In this document: positions 55,896-64,000 of the stretch, one piece after another | Numbering within the stretch: the stretch's first letter is position 1 | How the letters are laid out: every line of letters starts with the position of its first letter | NCBI GenBank assembly: GCA_022782405.1 | Contig: JALFNK010000003.1 | Coordinates: forward strand, 82,979 to 146,978 | Direction: 5' to 3' | Source of the DNA: Alistipes sp. | GTDB lineage: Bacteria > Bacteroidota > Bacteroidia > Bacteroidales > Rikenellaceae | Length of the DNA: 64,000 bases | Position numbers and translations under genes: made by a program | Notes under the pieces: generated by a model | Seen by the model: only the letters and a program-made list of their open reading frames with translations | Database searches by the model: none | What the model was told of the DNA's origin: nothing

Positions 55896-58800
55896 ATGAC
55901 ACACACCCAAAATCCATCATACGACCTTTACAGCTGTCTCGAACGGCGCATTCTGCTGCTCGACGGCGGCTTCGGCACCATGGTCCAGGGCTACGGCCTC
56001 GACGAGGAGGCCTACCGCGGCGAGCGGTTCCGCGACTGGAAGCTGCAGCTCAAGGGATGCAACGACCTGCTCGTGCTGACCCGCCCCGAAGTCGTCGGGG
56101 AGATTCATGAAAAATACCTCCGCGCAGGCGCGGACATCATCGAGACCGACTCGTTCAACGCCAACGCCGTCTCACTGGCCGACTATGCCCTGGAGGACTT
56201 CGCCTACGAGATTTCGAAACGGGCGGCCGAGATCGCCCGCCGTGCGGCGGACACCTTTACCGGACGCAATCCGCAGAAGCCGCGCTTCGTCGCCGGATCG
56301 ATGGGCCCGACGAACCGCACGGCCTCGATGTCGGCCGACGTGGCGAATCCCGCGGCACGCGAAATCACCTTCCGCCAGCTGGCGGAGGCCTACACGGAGC
56401 AGGCCCGGGGGCTGCTCGACGGCGGAGTGGACATCCTGCTCGTCGAGACCGTCTTCGACACGCTCAACGCCAAGGCGGCCCTCTACGCCATCGATACGCT
56501 CTGCGCCGAACGCGGGCAGGCCATCCCCGTCATGGTCTCCGGGACGCTGGCCGACGCCAGCGGCCGCACCCTCTCGGGACAGACCGTCGAGGCATTCGCC
56601 ATCTCGGTGTCGCACGCCCGGCTGCTCTCGGTCGGTCTCAACTGCGCCTACGGCGCCCGGCAGCTGCTCCCCTATCTCGAACGGCTGGCCGCCGTGGCCG
56701 AAACACGCATCTCGGCGCACCCCAACGCCGGGCTTCCGAACGTCATGGGAGGCTATGACGAGACGCCCGAGATGTTTGCCGAGGAGGTGGGCGAATACAT
56801 GCGGCGCGGATTGGTCAATATCGTGGGAGGCTGCTGCGGCACAACCCCCGCGCACATTTTCGAGCTGGCGAAACGCGTGGACGGCTACACGCCGCGGCCG
56901 CTGCCCGCAGCGTGCCACGAAACCCGTTTGAGCGGGCTGGAGCCGCTGCGCATCGTTTCCGAAGCCAACTTCATCAACATCGGCGAACGGACGAATGTCG
57001 CCGGATCGGCCCGCTTCGCACGACTCATCCGCGAAGGCAACTACGAGGAGGCGCTCTCCATAGCCCGCGCCCAGGTCGAAGCCGGCGCGCAGATCGTCGA
57101 TGTCTGCATGGACGACGGGTTGATCGACGGCGTGGAGGCCATGCGTACGTTCCTCAACCTGATGGCCTCGGAGCCCGAGATCGCCCGTGTTCCGACGATG
57201 ATCGACTCGTCGAAATGGGAGGTGCTCCGCACCGGTCTGGAGGCGACGCAGGGCAAGGCCGTGGTAAACTCCATCTCGCTCAAGGAGGGGGAGGCGGAGT
57301 TCCTGCACCGCGCCCGAGAAATCCACCGGTACGGAGCCGCCGCGGTGGTGATGCTCTTCGACGAGCGGGGACAGGCCGACACCTATGAGCGCAAGATCGA
57401 GGTGGCAGAACGGGCCTACCGGCTCCTTACGGAGGGTGGTTTTCCGGCCCGCGACATCATCTTCGACCCCAACATACTGGCCGTGGCCACGGGTATTCCC
57501 GAGCACGACGGCTATGCCAAGGCCTTCATCGACGCAACGCGCTGGATCAAGGAGCATCTGCCCGACGCCAAGGTCTCGGGAGGCGTATCGAACCTCTCGT
57601 TTGCCTTCCGCGGCAACAACGCCGTGCGCGAGGCGATGCACTCGGTGTTCCTCTATCACGCGATCCGCGCAGGCATGGACATGGGCATCGTCAATCCCCA
57701 GATGCTGCGCATCTACGACCAGATCGAACCCGAACTGCTCGAACGCGTCGAGGATGTGATCCTCTGCCGCCGGGCGGATGCCGCCGAGCGGCTCACCGAA
57801 TACGCCCATGCACTTCGCGAGGAGGCCGCCGCGGCCCCGGCTGCGGCCCCCGACGCCTGGCGCGGCGGAAGCCTCGAGGAGCGTATCGGTCATGCAATGC
57901 TCAAGGGCATTGCCGACCATATCGAGGAGGATGCCCTCGAAGGCTACCGGACGCTGGGCAGCCCGATGGAGGTGATCGACCGGCTGCTGATGCCCGCCAT
58001 GGAGCGGGTCGGCACGCTCTTCGGCGAGGGCAAGATGTTCCTGCCGCAGGTAGTCAAGACGGCCCGCGTGATGAAACGCGCCGTGGCAGCCCTGACCCCC
58101 TACATCGAGCAGAGCGCCCCAACCTCGGCCCATACGGCCGGCAAGGTGCTGATCGCCACCGTCAAGGGCGACGTACACGACATCGGCAAGAACATCGTCG
58201 CGGTGGTCATGGCCTGCAACGGCTACGAGATCCGCGACCTGGGAGTCATGGTCGCCCCCGAGCGCATCGTGGACGAAGCGGTGGCGTGGGGCGCCCGGTG
58301 CATCTGCCTGAGCGGACTGATCACCCCGTCGCTCGAGGAGATGGCGCACGTCTGCGAGGAGCTCGAACGCCGCGCCCTGCGCATCCCGGTCATCATCGGC
58401 GGCGCCACTACGTCTGACCTCCACACGGCGGTGAAGATCGCGCCGGTCTATTCGGGTGTCGTCGTACACTCGCCCAATGCCAGCAGCAATACGCAGATCC
58501 TCGCCCGGCTGCTGGGAGCCGACAGTGCGGCCTATGTCGAACAGGTAAAGGCCAAACAGCAGGTCCTGCGCGACGAATACCGCCACAAGGAGGCCGCCCG
58601 CACGCTCATCCCGATCGTCGAGGTGCGCAAGGCCCGCAAGGGAGCCCCGCACCATACCCCTGTCGTGCCGCTCCACCCCGGGCGGATGGTCTTTCCGGAT
58701 TTCGACGTCGCCGACGCCGAGCCCTACATCGACTGGAACTTCTTTTTCCCGGCCTGGGGGCTCAAGGGCCGCTATCCCGAAATCCTCGACCACCCCGAGC

Positions 58801-59534
58801 GGGGCGCCGAGGCCCGCAAGCTCTTCGACGACGCGCAGACGCTGCTCGCGCGCATCCGCGACGAGCGACTGCTGACGCTCCAGGGTGTTGTCGGCATCTT
58901 CCCCGCACGCGCGGAGGGAGACGACATCTGGATCACCGACGGCAAGGGCCGAGAACGGCGCTTTGCGATGCTCCGCAACCAGACGCGCGGCGAGGAGAAC
59001 CGCTCGCTGGCCGACTTCATCGCCCCGAAGGGAGACTGGATCGGCTGCTTCGCCCTGACAGCGGGCATCGGCCTCAAGAAACTGACCGAACAGTTCCGCA
59101 CGGAGGGCGATGACTACTCAGCCATCATGGCCAAGCTGCTGGCCGACCGGCTGACGGAGGCCTTCGCCGAGGCCGTGCACGGCTTCGTGCGCCGGCAGAT
59201 GTGGGGTTACGAGCAGGGAAAGCCCCTCACGCCCGAGCAGATGATCCGCGGCGACTACCGCGGACGCCGCATGGCCTTCGGATACCCCGCCTCGCCCGAC
59301 CACTCGCTCAAACGCGAGGCCTTCGACCTGCTGGCAGCGGAGATCACCACCGGCATGCGTCTGACGGAGAACTGTATGATCGACCCCGGGGAGGCGCTCT
59401 GCGGGCTGATGTTCGCCGACGCCGAATACTTCTCCGTGGGGAAGATCGACACCAAACAGCTGCTCGACTACGCCCGGCGCCGCGGCATGACGGTCGAAGA
59501 GGTCAGAAAATGGATCCCGAACAACGTGGACTAA
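55896..59534 (+). CDS. metH: Cobalamin-dependent methionine synthase
   Basis: A 1212-residue four-module enzyme that methylates homocysteine from methyl-THF through methylcobalamin. Homocysteine domain: about 1-335, with zinc ligands C250, C313 and C314. Pterin-binding domain: about 350-620. Cobalamin cap and binding domain: about 645-890, with D759-V-H761-D-I-G at the lower axial ligand. SAM-dependent reactivation domain: about 910-1212. The length is normal. metF follows after 31 bases. No cobalamin or SAM riboswitch lies in the short gap before it, unlike metK. Confidence 0.97.
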   Translation: MTHTQNPSYDLYSCLERRILLLDGGFGTMVQGYGLDEEAYRGERFRDWKLQLKGCNDLLVLTRPEVVGEIHEKYLRAGADIIETDSFNANAVSLADYALEDFAYEISKRAAEIARRAADTFTGRNPQKPRFVAGSMGPTNRTASMSADVANPAAREITFRQLAEAYTEQARGLLDGGVDILLVETVFDTLNAKAALYAIDTLCAERGQAIPVMVSGTLADASGRTLSGQTVEAFAISVSHARLLSVGLNCAYGARQLLPYLERLAAVAETRISAHPNAGLPNVMGGYDETPEMFAEEVGEYMRRGLVNIVGGCCGTTPAHIFELAKRVDGYTPRPLPAACHETRLSGLEPLRIVSEANFINIGERTNVAGSARFARLIREGNYEEALSIARAQVEAGAQIVDVCMDDGLIDGVEAMRTFLNLMASEPEIARVPTMIDSSKWEVLRTGLEATQGKAVVNSISLKEGEAEFLHRAREIHRYGAAAVVMLFDERGQADTYERKIEVAERAYRLLTEGGFPARDIIFDPNILAVATGIPEHDGYAKAFIDATRWIKEHLPDAKVSGGVSNLSFAFRGNNAVREAMHSVFLYHAIRAGMDMGIVNPQMLRIYDQIEPELLERVEDVILCRRADAAERLTEYAHALREEAAAAPAAAPDAWRGGSLEERIGHAMLKGIADHIEEDALEGYRTLGSPMEVIDRLLMPAMERVGTLFGEGKMFLPQVVKTARVMKRAVAALTPYIEQSAPTSAHTAGKVLIATVKGDVHDIGKNIVAVVMACNGYEIRDLGVMVAPERIVDEAVAWGARCICLSGLITPSLEEMAHVCEELERRALRIPVIIGGATTSDLHTAVKIAPVYSGVVVHSPNASSNTQILARLLGADSAAYVEQVKAKQQVLRDEYRHKEAARTLIPIVEVRKARKGAPHHTPVVPLHPGRMVFPDFDVADAEPYIDWNFFFPAWGLKGRYPEILDHPERGAEARKLFDDAQTLLARIRDERLLTLQGVVGIFPARAEGDDIWITDGKGRERRFAMLRNQTRGEENRSLADFIAPKGDWIGCFALTAGIGLKKLTEQFRTEGDDYSAIMAKLLADRLTEAFAEAVHGFVRRQMWGYEQGKPLTPEQMIRGDYRGRRMAFGYPASPDHSLKREAFDLLAAEITTGMRLTENCMIDPGEALCGLMFADAEYFSVGKIDTKQLLDYARRRGMTVEEVRKWIPNNVD

Positions 59535-59565
59535 TCCGAGATCGGCAAGAGAACACGAAACAAAC

Positions 59566-60522
59566 ATGAACGTCGTACATATCATCAACGAGGCCCTCGC
59601 CTCGAAACGCACGCGCTTCGCCTTCGAACTGCTGCCGCCCCTGAAGGGGGACGGCATGCAGAAGATCTTCGGAGCCATCGACCCGCTGGTTCCCTTCGAC
59701 CCGGCCTACATCAACATTACGTTCCACCGCGAGGCTATCAAGGAGACCGAACTGCCCGACGGCGGCATCGAATGGCATGTCGTGCGCCGTCGCCCCGGCA
59801 CGGTGGGCATCTCGGCAGCCATCCGTCAGCGCTACGGCATCGAGGTTGTCCCGCATCTGATCTGCGGAGGGCTTTCGAAATACGACATCGAGGATACGCT
59901 CATCGACATGGACTTCCTCGGGCTGCACAACGTCCTGGCACTGCGCGGCGACAAGTCGCAGAACGAACGCCGCTTCATGCCCCATCCGCAGGGACACGCC
60001 CATGCCGTGGATCTCGTGCGGCAGATCGCCGCGATGAACCGCGGGGAGTTCGTGGACGGCGAGGTCGAGGAGTGCCACCACTCGAAATTCTCGATCGGCG
60101 TGGCCGGCTATCCCGAGGTGCACTTCGAAGCCCGCGACATCACGAGCGACATCCGCCACCTAAAGGCGAAGATCGACGCCGGCGCGGAGTATGTCGTAAC
60201 GCAGCTCTTCTTCGACAACCGCAAGTACTTCGATTTCGTGCGCCGCTGCCGCGAAGCAGGCATCGAAGTGCCGATCATCCCGGGCATCAAACCCCTCTCG
60301 ACGCTCCGCCACCTGGAGGTACTGCCCGAGACCTTTGCCGTAGAGCTTCCCGAGGAGCTGGTCCGCGAGGCCAAGGCCCATCCGAACCATGTCCGCGAGG
60401 TCGGCATAGAGTGGGCCATCGCCCAAAGCCGCGAACTGATGGCCGCGGGCGTTCCCGTGCTGCACTACTACACGATGAGCCGCACGAACAACATCCAACA
60501 GATCGTCAAGGCGGTATTCTGA
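59566..60522 (+). CDS. metF: Methylenetetrahydrofolate reductase
   Basis: A 318-residue FAD-dependent TIM-barrel enzyme that makes 5-methyl-THF, the methyl donor for MetH. Seen are FAFELLPPLKGDGM (substrate region), VPHLICGGLSKYDIED, NVLALRGDKSQ (the flavin-binding LRGD type) and TQLFFDNRKYFDF. Its position directly after metH fits a methionine-synthesis operon. Confidence 0.95.
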   Translation: MNVVHIINEALASKRTRFAFELLPPLKGDGMQKIFGAIDPLVPFDPAYINITFHREAIKETELPDGGIEWHVVRRRPGTVGISAAIRQRYGIEVVPHLICGGLSKYDIEDTLIDMDFLGLHNVLALRGDKSQNERRFMPHPQGHAHAVDLVRQIAAMNRGEFVDGEVEECHHSKFSIGVAGYPEVHFEARDITSDIRHLKAKIDAGAEYVVTQLFFDNRKYFDFVRRCREAGIEVPIIPGIKPLSTLRHLEVLPETFAVELPEELVREAKAHPNHVREVGIEWAIAQSRELMAAGVPVLHYYTMSRTNNIQQIVKAVF

Positions 60523-60559
60523 AACGGATGCCGCAGACCTATAAATATTACAGAAGACA

Positions 60560-61672
60560 ATGACACCCGTCGAATTTCGCCGCCACCTGCACGCCTATCC
60601 GGAACTCTCGTTCCGGGAGCATGCCACGGCGGCATTCATCGCCGAACAGCTCGCCGTGCTGGGGATAGAGCACACCCCGGTGGCCGGCACGGGCGTTCTG
60701 GCACGCATTCCGGGACACCGGGCCGCCAAAGACCGGCGTGCCGTGGTGCTCCGCGCCGACATCGACGCCCTGCCGATCACCGAGCAGACCGACCTGGCAT
60801 GGAGCTCCCGCAACCGGGGCGTCATGCATGCCTGCGGGCACGACATGCACGCTGCCGTACTCTACGGCGTTCTGCAGCGTCTGGCCGCCGAGGCCGATTT
60901 CTGCGGCACGCTCTTCGGGTTGTTTCAGCCCGGCGAGGAGTGCAACCCGGGAGGAGCCTCGCTCGTGCTGGCCGAAAAGCCTTTCGAAGGGTACGACATT
61001 CGGGCCGTTATCGGTGAACATGTCGAGCCGCAGCTCGAGGTAGGCACGCTGGGATTCCGCGCCGGGAAGTACATGGCCGCCAGCGACGAACTTCGTCTCT
61101 GCATCCACGGTACGGGAGGCCACGGCGCCCTGCGCAGCCAGCTGAAGGATCCCGTGGCGGCCGGTGCCGAGCTGCTGACACGCCTGATCGCCCTCAACGC
61201 CGAGGAGTGCGTGCTCTCGATCGGACGCGTGGAGGCTGCAGGAGCCACGAACGTCGTGCCGGACGAGGTGCGCATGGAGGGGACGCTGCGCACGTTCGAT
61301 GAACGCGAACGCGAGATCATCCACCGCCGCATCGCCAACATTGCCGCGGATATCGACAAGCGCCACGGCACTTCGACCGAAGTGGGAATCAGCCGGGGCT
61401 ATCCGTGCGTGGTGAACGACGAAATTCTCGTCAAGCGGGCCACGGCACTCGCCAAGGAGGCGGGATTGAAGGTCGAAATGCTGCCTCTGCGCACCACGGC
61501 CGAAGATTTCGGTTTCTACTGCCGTGTCTACCCGTCGCTCTTCTACCGTCTGGGCGTAGGCCCGGAGGCGGGACGCACCCACACCGCCCAATTCATACCC
61601 CGGGAAGAGGCCATCGAAACAGGGATCGGCTTCATGAGCCGCCTCGCGTTGCAAATACTCAATCAACAATGA
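60560..61672 (+). CDS. M20-family amidohydrolase / N-acyl-amino-acid deacylase
   Basis: A 370-residue zinc peptidase of the M20D type (IAA-amino-acid hydrolase, HipO-like). Metal ligands are seen in HACGHDMHAA, in the GEE of PGEECNPGG, and in GEHVEP. The lid domain (about 180-290) holds GTGGHGALRSQLKDP in place of the commoner HGAxPHxxxDP. It is likely cytoplasmic; the N-acyl substrate is unknown. It lies in the metH-metF series, 37 bases after metF, and its stop overlaps the rnr start in an ATGA. Confidence 0.9.
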   Translation: MTPVEFRRHLHAYPELSFREHATAAFIAEQLAVLGIEHTPVAGTGVLARIPGHRAAKDRRAVVLRADIDALPITEQTDLAWSSRNRGVMHACGHDMHAAVLYGVLQRLAAEADFCGTLFGLFQPGEECNPGGASLVLAEKPFEGYDIRAVIGEHVEPQLEVGTLGFRAGKYMAASDELRLCIHGTGGHGALRSQLKDPVAAGAELLTRLIALNAEECVLSIGRVEAAGATNVVPDEVRMEGTLRTFDEREREIIHRRIANIAADIDKRHGTSTEVGISRGYPCVVNDEILVKRATALAKEAGLKVEMLPLRTTAEDFGFYCRVYPSLFYRLGVGPEAGRTHTAQFIPREEAIETGIGFMSRLALQILNQQ

Positions 61673-63876
61673 ACATGAACAAGAATAACAGCCGGCGCAC
61701 TTCACGCGCCGCGTCGAACAAGGACCGCCGGTCCGCCATACTCGCCCTGTTCCGGGAGTTCCCGAACAACAAATTCTCGCTCAAGCAGCTCGCCTCGGTC
61801 TCGGGCGGAGCCTCGAAGGAGGGACGCCGCGAAACGTTCGAAATTCTCGGACAGCTCTTCGAGGAGGGCGTTGTCGAGGAGTGCGCCCGCGAGAAATACC
61901 GCCTTACACGGCAGCACCTGCCCCATTACGAAGGCGTTGCCGACATGACCACGTCCGGTGCGGTCTTTGTCCGTGTCGAGGGGCTCGAGGAGGATATCTT
62001 CGTCAATCAGCGCAACACGGCCAACGCCCTCGACGGCGACCGCGTGGAGGTCGCCGTCATCCACCGCGGGAAGGACGGACGCATGGAGGGTGAGATCACC
62101 CGCATTGTCGAACGCAACCGCAAGCCCTATGTGGGTATTGCCGAAGTCGGAGCCCACCAGATCTTCGTGCGGGCCGATTCACGGCGCATGCCGATGGACA
62201 TCTACCTCTCGAAACGCAACTACCCCGACATCCGCGACGGCGAGAAGGTCGTCGTCCGCATCGCCGACTGGCAGCCCGGGAGCAAGAGCCCCGTGGGCGA
62301 GCTGGTCGAACGGCTGGGACTGGCCGGAAACAACGACACGGAGATGCATGCCATCCTGGCCGAATACGAACTGCCCTATCGCTTCGAACCCGAGGTCGAG
62401 GAAGCCGCCGCGGCGATCGATGCCCGGATCACGGCCGGGGAGATCGCCTCGCGCCGCGACTTCCGCGACACGACGACCTTCACGGTAGACCCGGCCGACG
62501 CCAAGGACTTCGACGACGCCCTCTCGGTACGCAAGGTGCGCGACGGCGTCTGGGAGGTGGGCGTGCACATTGCCGACGTTACGCATTACGTCCGCCCGCA
62601 CTCGGTCATCGACGACGAGGCCGTCGAGCGCGGCACATCGGTCTATCTGGTCGACCGAACGGTGCCGATGCTCCCCGAGCGGCTTTCGAACGAACTCTGC
62701 TCGCTGCGGCCCAACGAGACGAGCCTCTGTTTCTCGGCGGTCTTCACGCTCAACGAGCAGCTCGAAATCCTCGACGAGTGGTTCGGACGCACGGTGATCC
62801 ACTCCGACCGCCGCTTCACCTATGCCGAGGCGCAGGAGGTGATCGAAACCGGAAAAGGCGACTTTGCCGAGGAGATCCTGACCCTCAACCGCCTGGCGCA
62901 GGAGCTGCGCCGCCAGCGCTTCCGCAACGGTGCGATCTCGTTCGAACGCGAGGAGGTGAAGTTCCGCCTCGACAAGGACGGCAAACCCCTCGGCGTCTAC
63001 TTCAAGGAGCAGAAGGAATCGAATCAGATGATCGAGGAGTTCATGCTGCTGGCCAACCGCCGCGTGGCGGAGTTCTGCAGCCATCGCCGCAGCGAAAAGG
63101 GCCGCGCCGTGCCCCGCACGATGGTTTACCGCGTGCACGACACGCCAAGCGAGGAGAAGCTCGACCGCTTCCGGCAGTTCATCCTCCGTTTCGGACATGT
63201 CTTCAAGGCAACGAAAGGGCGTGCCGTAGCCAAGGAGATGAACAAGCTCTTCAAGCAAATCAAGGGCTCCACCGAGGAGAACGCCGTATCGACCATGGCC
63301 GTACGCGCCATGGCCAAGGCCTACTACTCGACGGACAACATCGGCCATTACGGGCTCGCATTCCCCTGTTACACGCACTTCACCTCGCCCATCCGCCGCT
63401 ATCCGGACATGATGGTGCACCGTCTGCTGGCCCACTATCTTGCGGGCGGGAAGTCGGCGGACAAAGCCGAGATCGACGCTCTGTGCGAACGCGCCTCGGA
63501 CCGTGAGATCGTGGCCGCCGAAGCCGAACGCGCCTCGATCAAGTACAAGATGGTCGAGTTCATGAAGGAGCACATCGGCGAGGAGTTCGAAGGGCACATC
63601 TCGGGCCTTACGGAGTGGGGCGTATACGTCGAGCTGGACGAGACGCACATCGAGGGCATGTCGTTCCTGCGCGACATCGAGGGCGACTACTTCGCCTTCG
63701 ACGAAACGGCCTACGAGATCGTCGGCCGCAGCACGGGACGCCGCCTGACGCTGGGCGACGCCGTACGCATCCGCGTCAAGCGCGCCGACCTGCAGAAACG
63801 GCAGCTCGACTTCGAACTACTGCTTCCGGACGTTCCTTCCGCACGCCGTGGCAAGGGTGTGGAAAATCCAGTGTAA
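61669..63876 (+). CDS. rnr: Ribonuclease R (3' end altered by a mobile-element end)
   Basis: A 735-residue 3'-5' exoribonuclease of the RNB family, processive on structured RNA. Cold-shock-like domains span about 70-220; the catalytic RNB core is about 250-580 with TVDPADAKDFDDALSV carrying the Asp residues; the S1 domain is about 640-715. After LDFELL only 17 residues remain, ending RRGKGVENPV, and the TAA stop (63874-63876) lies inside the sequence that looks like a transposon end. The usual Lys/Arg-rich tail seems to be missing. Catalytic residues are intact, so the enzyme is probably active. The start overlaps the M20 stop. Confidence 0.93.
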   Translation: MNMNKNNSRRTSRAASNKDRRSAILALFREFPNNKFSLKQLASVSGGASKEGRRETFEILGQLFEEGVVEECAREKYRLTRQHLPHYEGVADMTTSGAVFVRVEGLEEDIFVNQRNTANALDGDRVEVAVIHRGKDGRMEGEITRIVERNRKPYVGIAEVGAHQIFVRADSRRMPMDIYLSKRNYPDIRDGEKVVVRIADWQPGSKSPVGELVERLGLAGNNDTEMHAILAEYELPYRFEPEVEEAAAAIDARITAGEIASRRDFRDTTTFTVDPADAKDFDDALSVRKVRDGVWEVGVHIADVTHYVRPHSVIDDEAVERGTSVYLVDRTVPMLPERLSNELCSLRPNETSLCFSAVFTLNEQLEILDEWFGRTVIHSDRRFTYAEAQEVIETGKGDFAEEILTLNRLAQELRRQRFRNGAISFEREEVKFRLDKDGKPLGVYFKEQKESNQMIEEFMLLANRRVAEFCSHRRSEKGRAVPRTMVYRVHDTPSEEKLDRFRQFILRFGHVFKATKGRAVAKEMNKLFKQIKGSTEENAVSTMAVRAMAKAYYSTDNIGHYGLAFPCYTHFTSPIRRYPDMMVHRLLAHYLAGGKSADKAEIDALCERASDREIVAAEAERASIKYKMVEFMKEHIGEEFEGHISGLTEWGVYVELDETHIEGMSFLRDIEGDYFAFDETAYEIVGRSTGRRLTLGDAVRIRVKRADLQKRQLDFELLLPDVPSARRGKGVENPV

Positions 63877-63952
63877 GCTGCCCCCTAAAACCAAGCGATT
63901 CTGCCCCCTTGTGCTAAAATAATCCTACCCCCTTGATTCCAATATAAAAATA

Positions 63953-63985
63953 CCCCTGCTTGACAATGCCCGGCAGGGGATTTTT
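63953..63985 (+). terminator. Terminator-like hairpin inside the element end
   Basis: CCCCTGC (63953-63959) pairs with GCAGGGG (63973-63979), followed by ATTTTT. It would stop readthrough from rnr into the element. Confidence 0.65.
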
Positions 63986-63987
63986 CG

Positions 63988-63995
63988 TAGATTTG
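63988..63995 (+). promoter_or_regulatory. Possible -7 promoter box for the element gene
   Basis: TAGATTTG matches TAnnTTTG. The nearest TTG (63960-63962) is 25 bp upstream, longer than the usual 19-21. Confidence 0.35.
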
Positions 63996-64000
63996 ATTCC

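Larger units (their letters stand above)
63872..64000 (+). mobile_element. End of an IS21-type insertion element (continues past the window)
   Basis: From TGTAAGCTGCCCCC at 63872 the sequence has three related repeats: CTGCCCCCT (63878-63886), CTGCCCCCT (63901-63909) and CTACCCCCT (63925-63933), spaced 23 and 24 bp. Multiple short internal repeats behind a TG end are typical of IS21-family termini. A hairpin and a TAnnTTTG box follow, as expected ahead of a transposase gene. No transposase sequence is inside the window, so the family is tentative. Confidence 0.55.

Overview
The window reads as a stretch of chromosome from a GC-rich gut Bacteroidota, most like Alistipes (Rikenellaceae). This rests on several sequence features. 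Promoters are built from TTG or TTTG, about 19-21 bp, then TAnnTTTG, with almost no Shine-Dalgarno sequences. The primary sigma factor is short and lacks region 1.1. There is a DUF2723 protein, a GldH-like lipoprotein behind a PSP1/RicT gene, a secreted family-2 beta-galactosidase with a sulfatase nearby, and a class A2 beta-lactamase. Genus is inference; no rRNA or tRNA gene was seen to confirm it. Coding density is very high: 50 protein genes, one cut by the left edge, and only one gap over 300 bases.

Left third (1-27.5 kb). A membrane-protein gene runs off the left edge, followed on the minus strand by a YqaA-like protein and an RlmI-like methyltransferase, then U32 peptidase and GH2 beta-galactosidase. 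A Ser-type sulfatase, serS, a 2[4Fe-4S] ferredoxin, a lipoprotein beta-lactamase and a sugar O-acetyltransferase lie on the plus strand. A tight minus-strand operon follows: cysS, lipoprotein, MATE pump, cytidylate-kinase-like protein, prfB, NamZ-type muramidase. Next come a 1072-residue DUF2723/GT117 protein, acyl-CoA synthetase, queG, a TPR protein, tadA and aspS.

Middle (27.5-43.3 kb). A small lipoprotein is separated from rarA by a 110-bp nested palindrome. Then come a YfcE-type phosphoesterase, a ClpC-like AAA+ unfoldase, a second MATE pump, a RicT-like PSP1 protein with a long basic tail, a GldH-like lipoprotein, trmB, a BlaI-like repressor with a BlaR1-like sensor, alkaline phosphatase, ung, an unknown membrane protein and rpoD.

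Right third (43.3-64 kb). DegP-type protease, metK behind a SAM-II riboswitch, an OmpA-like protein, transketolase, clpX, clpP and tig, a secreted S28/S37-type peptidase, then a plus-strand series: glutaminyl cyclase-like lipoprotein, metH, metF, an M20 amidohydrolase and rnr. The last 129 bases look like the end of an IS21-type element that has landed in the 3' end of rnr and supplies its stop codon.

Functionally the region is mostly housekeeping: tRNA charging and modification, one-carbon and SAM metabolism, proteostasis (Tig, ClpP, ClpX, ClpC, DegP), plus envelope and glycan functions. I found no CRISPR array, phage, toxin-antitoxin or defence island. The most unusual items are the nested palindrome upstream of rarA, the mobile-element end in rnr, the SAM-II leader of metK, the BlaI operator with its TonB-domain BlaR1 partner, and a terminator-like hairpin inside the tig-clpP-clpX cluster.
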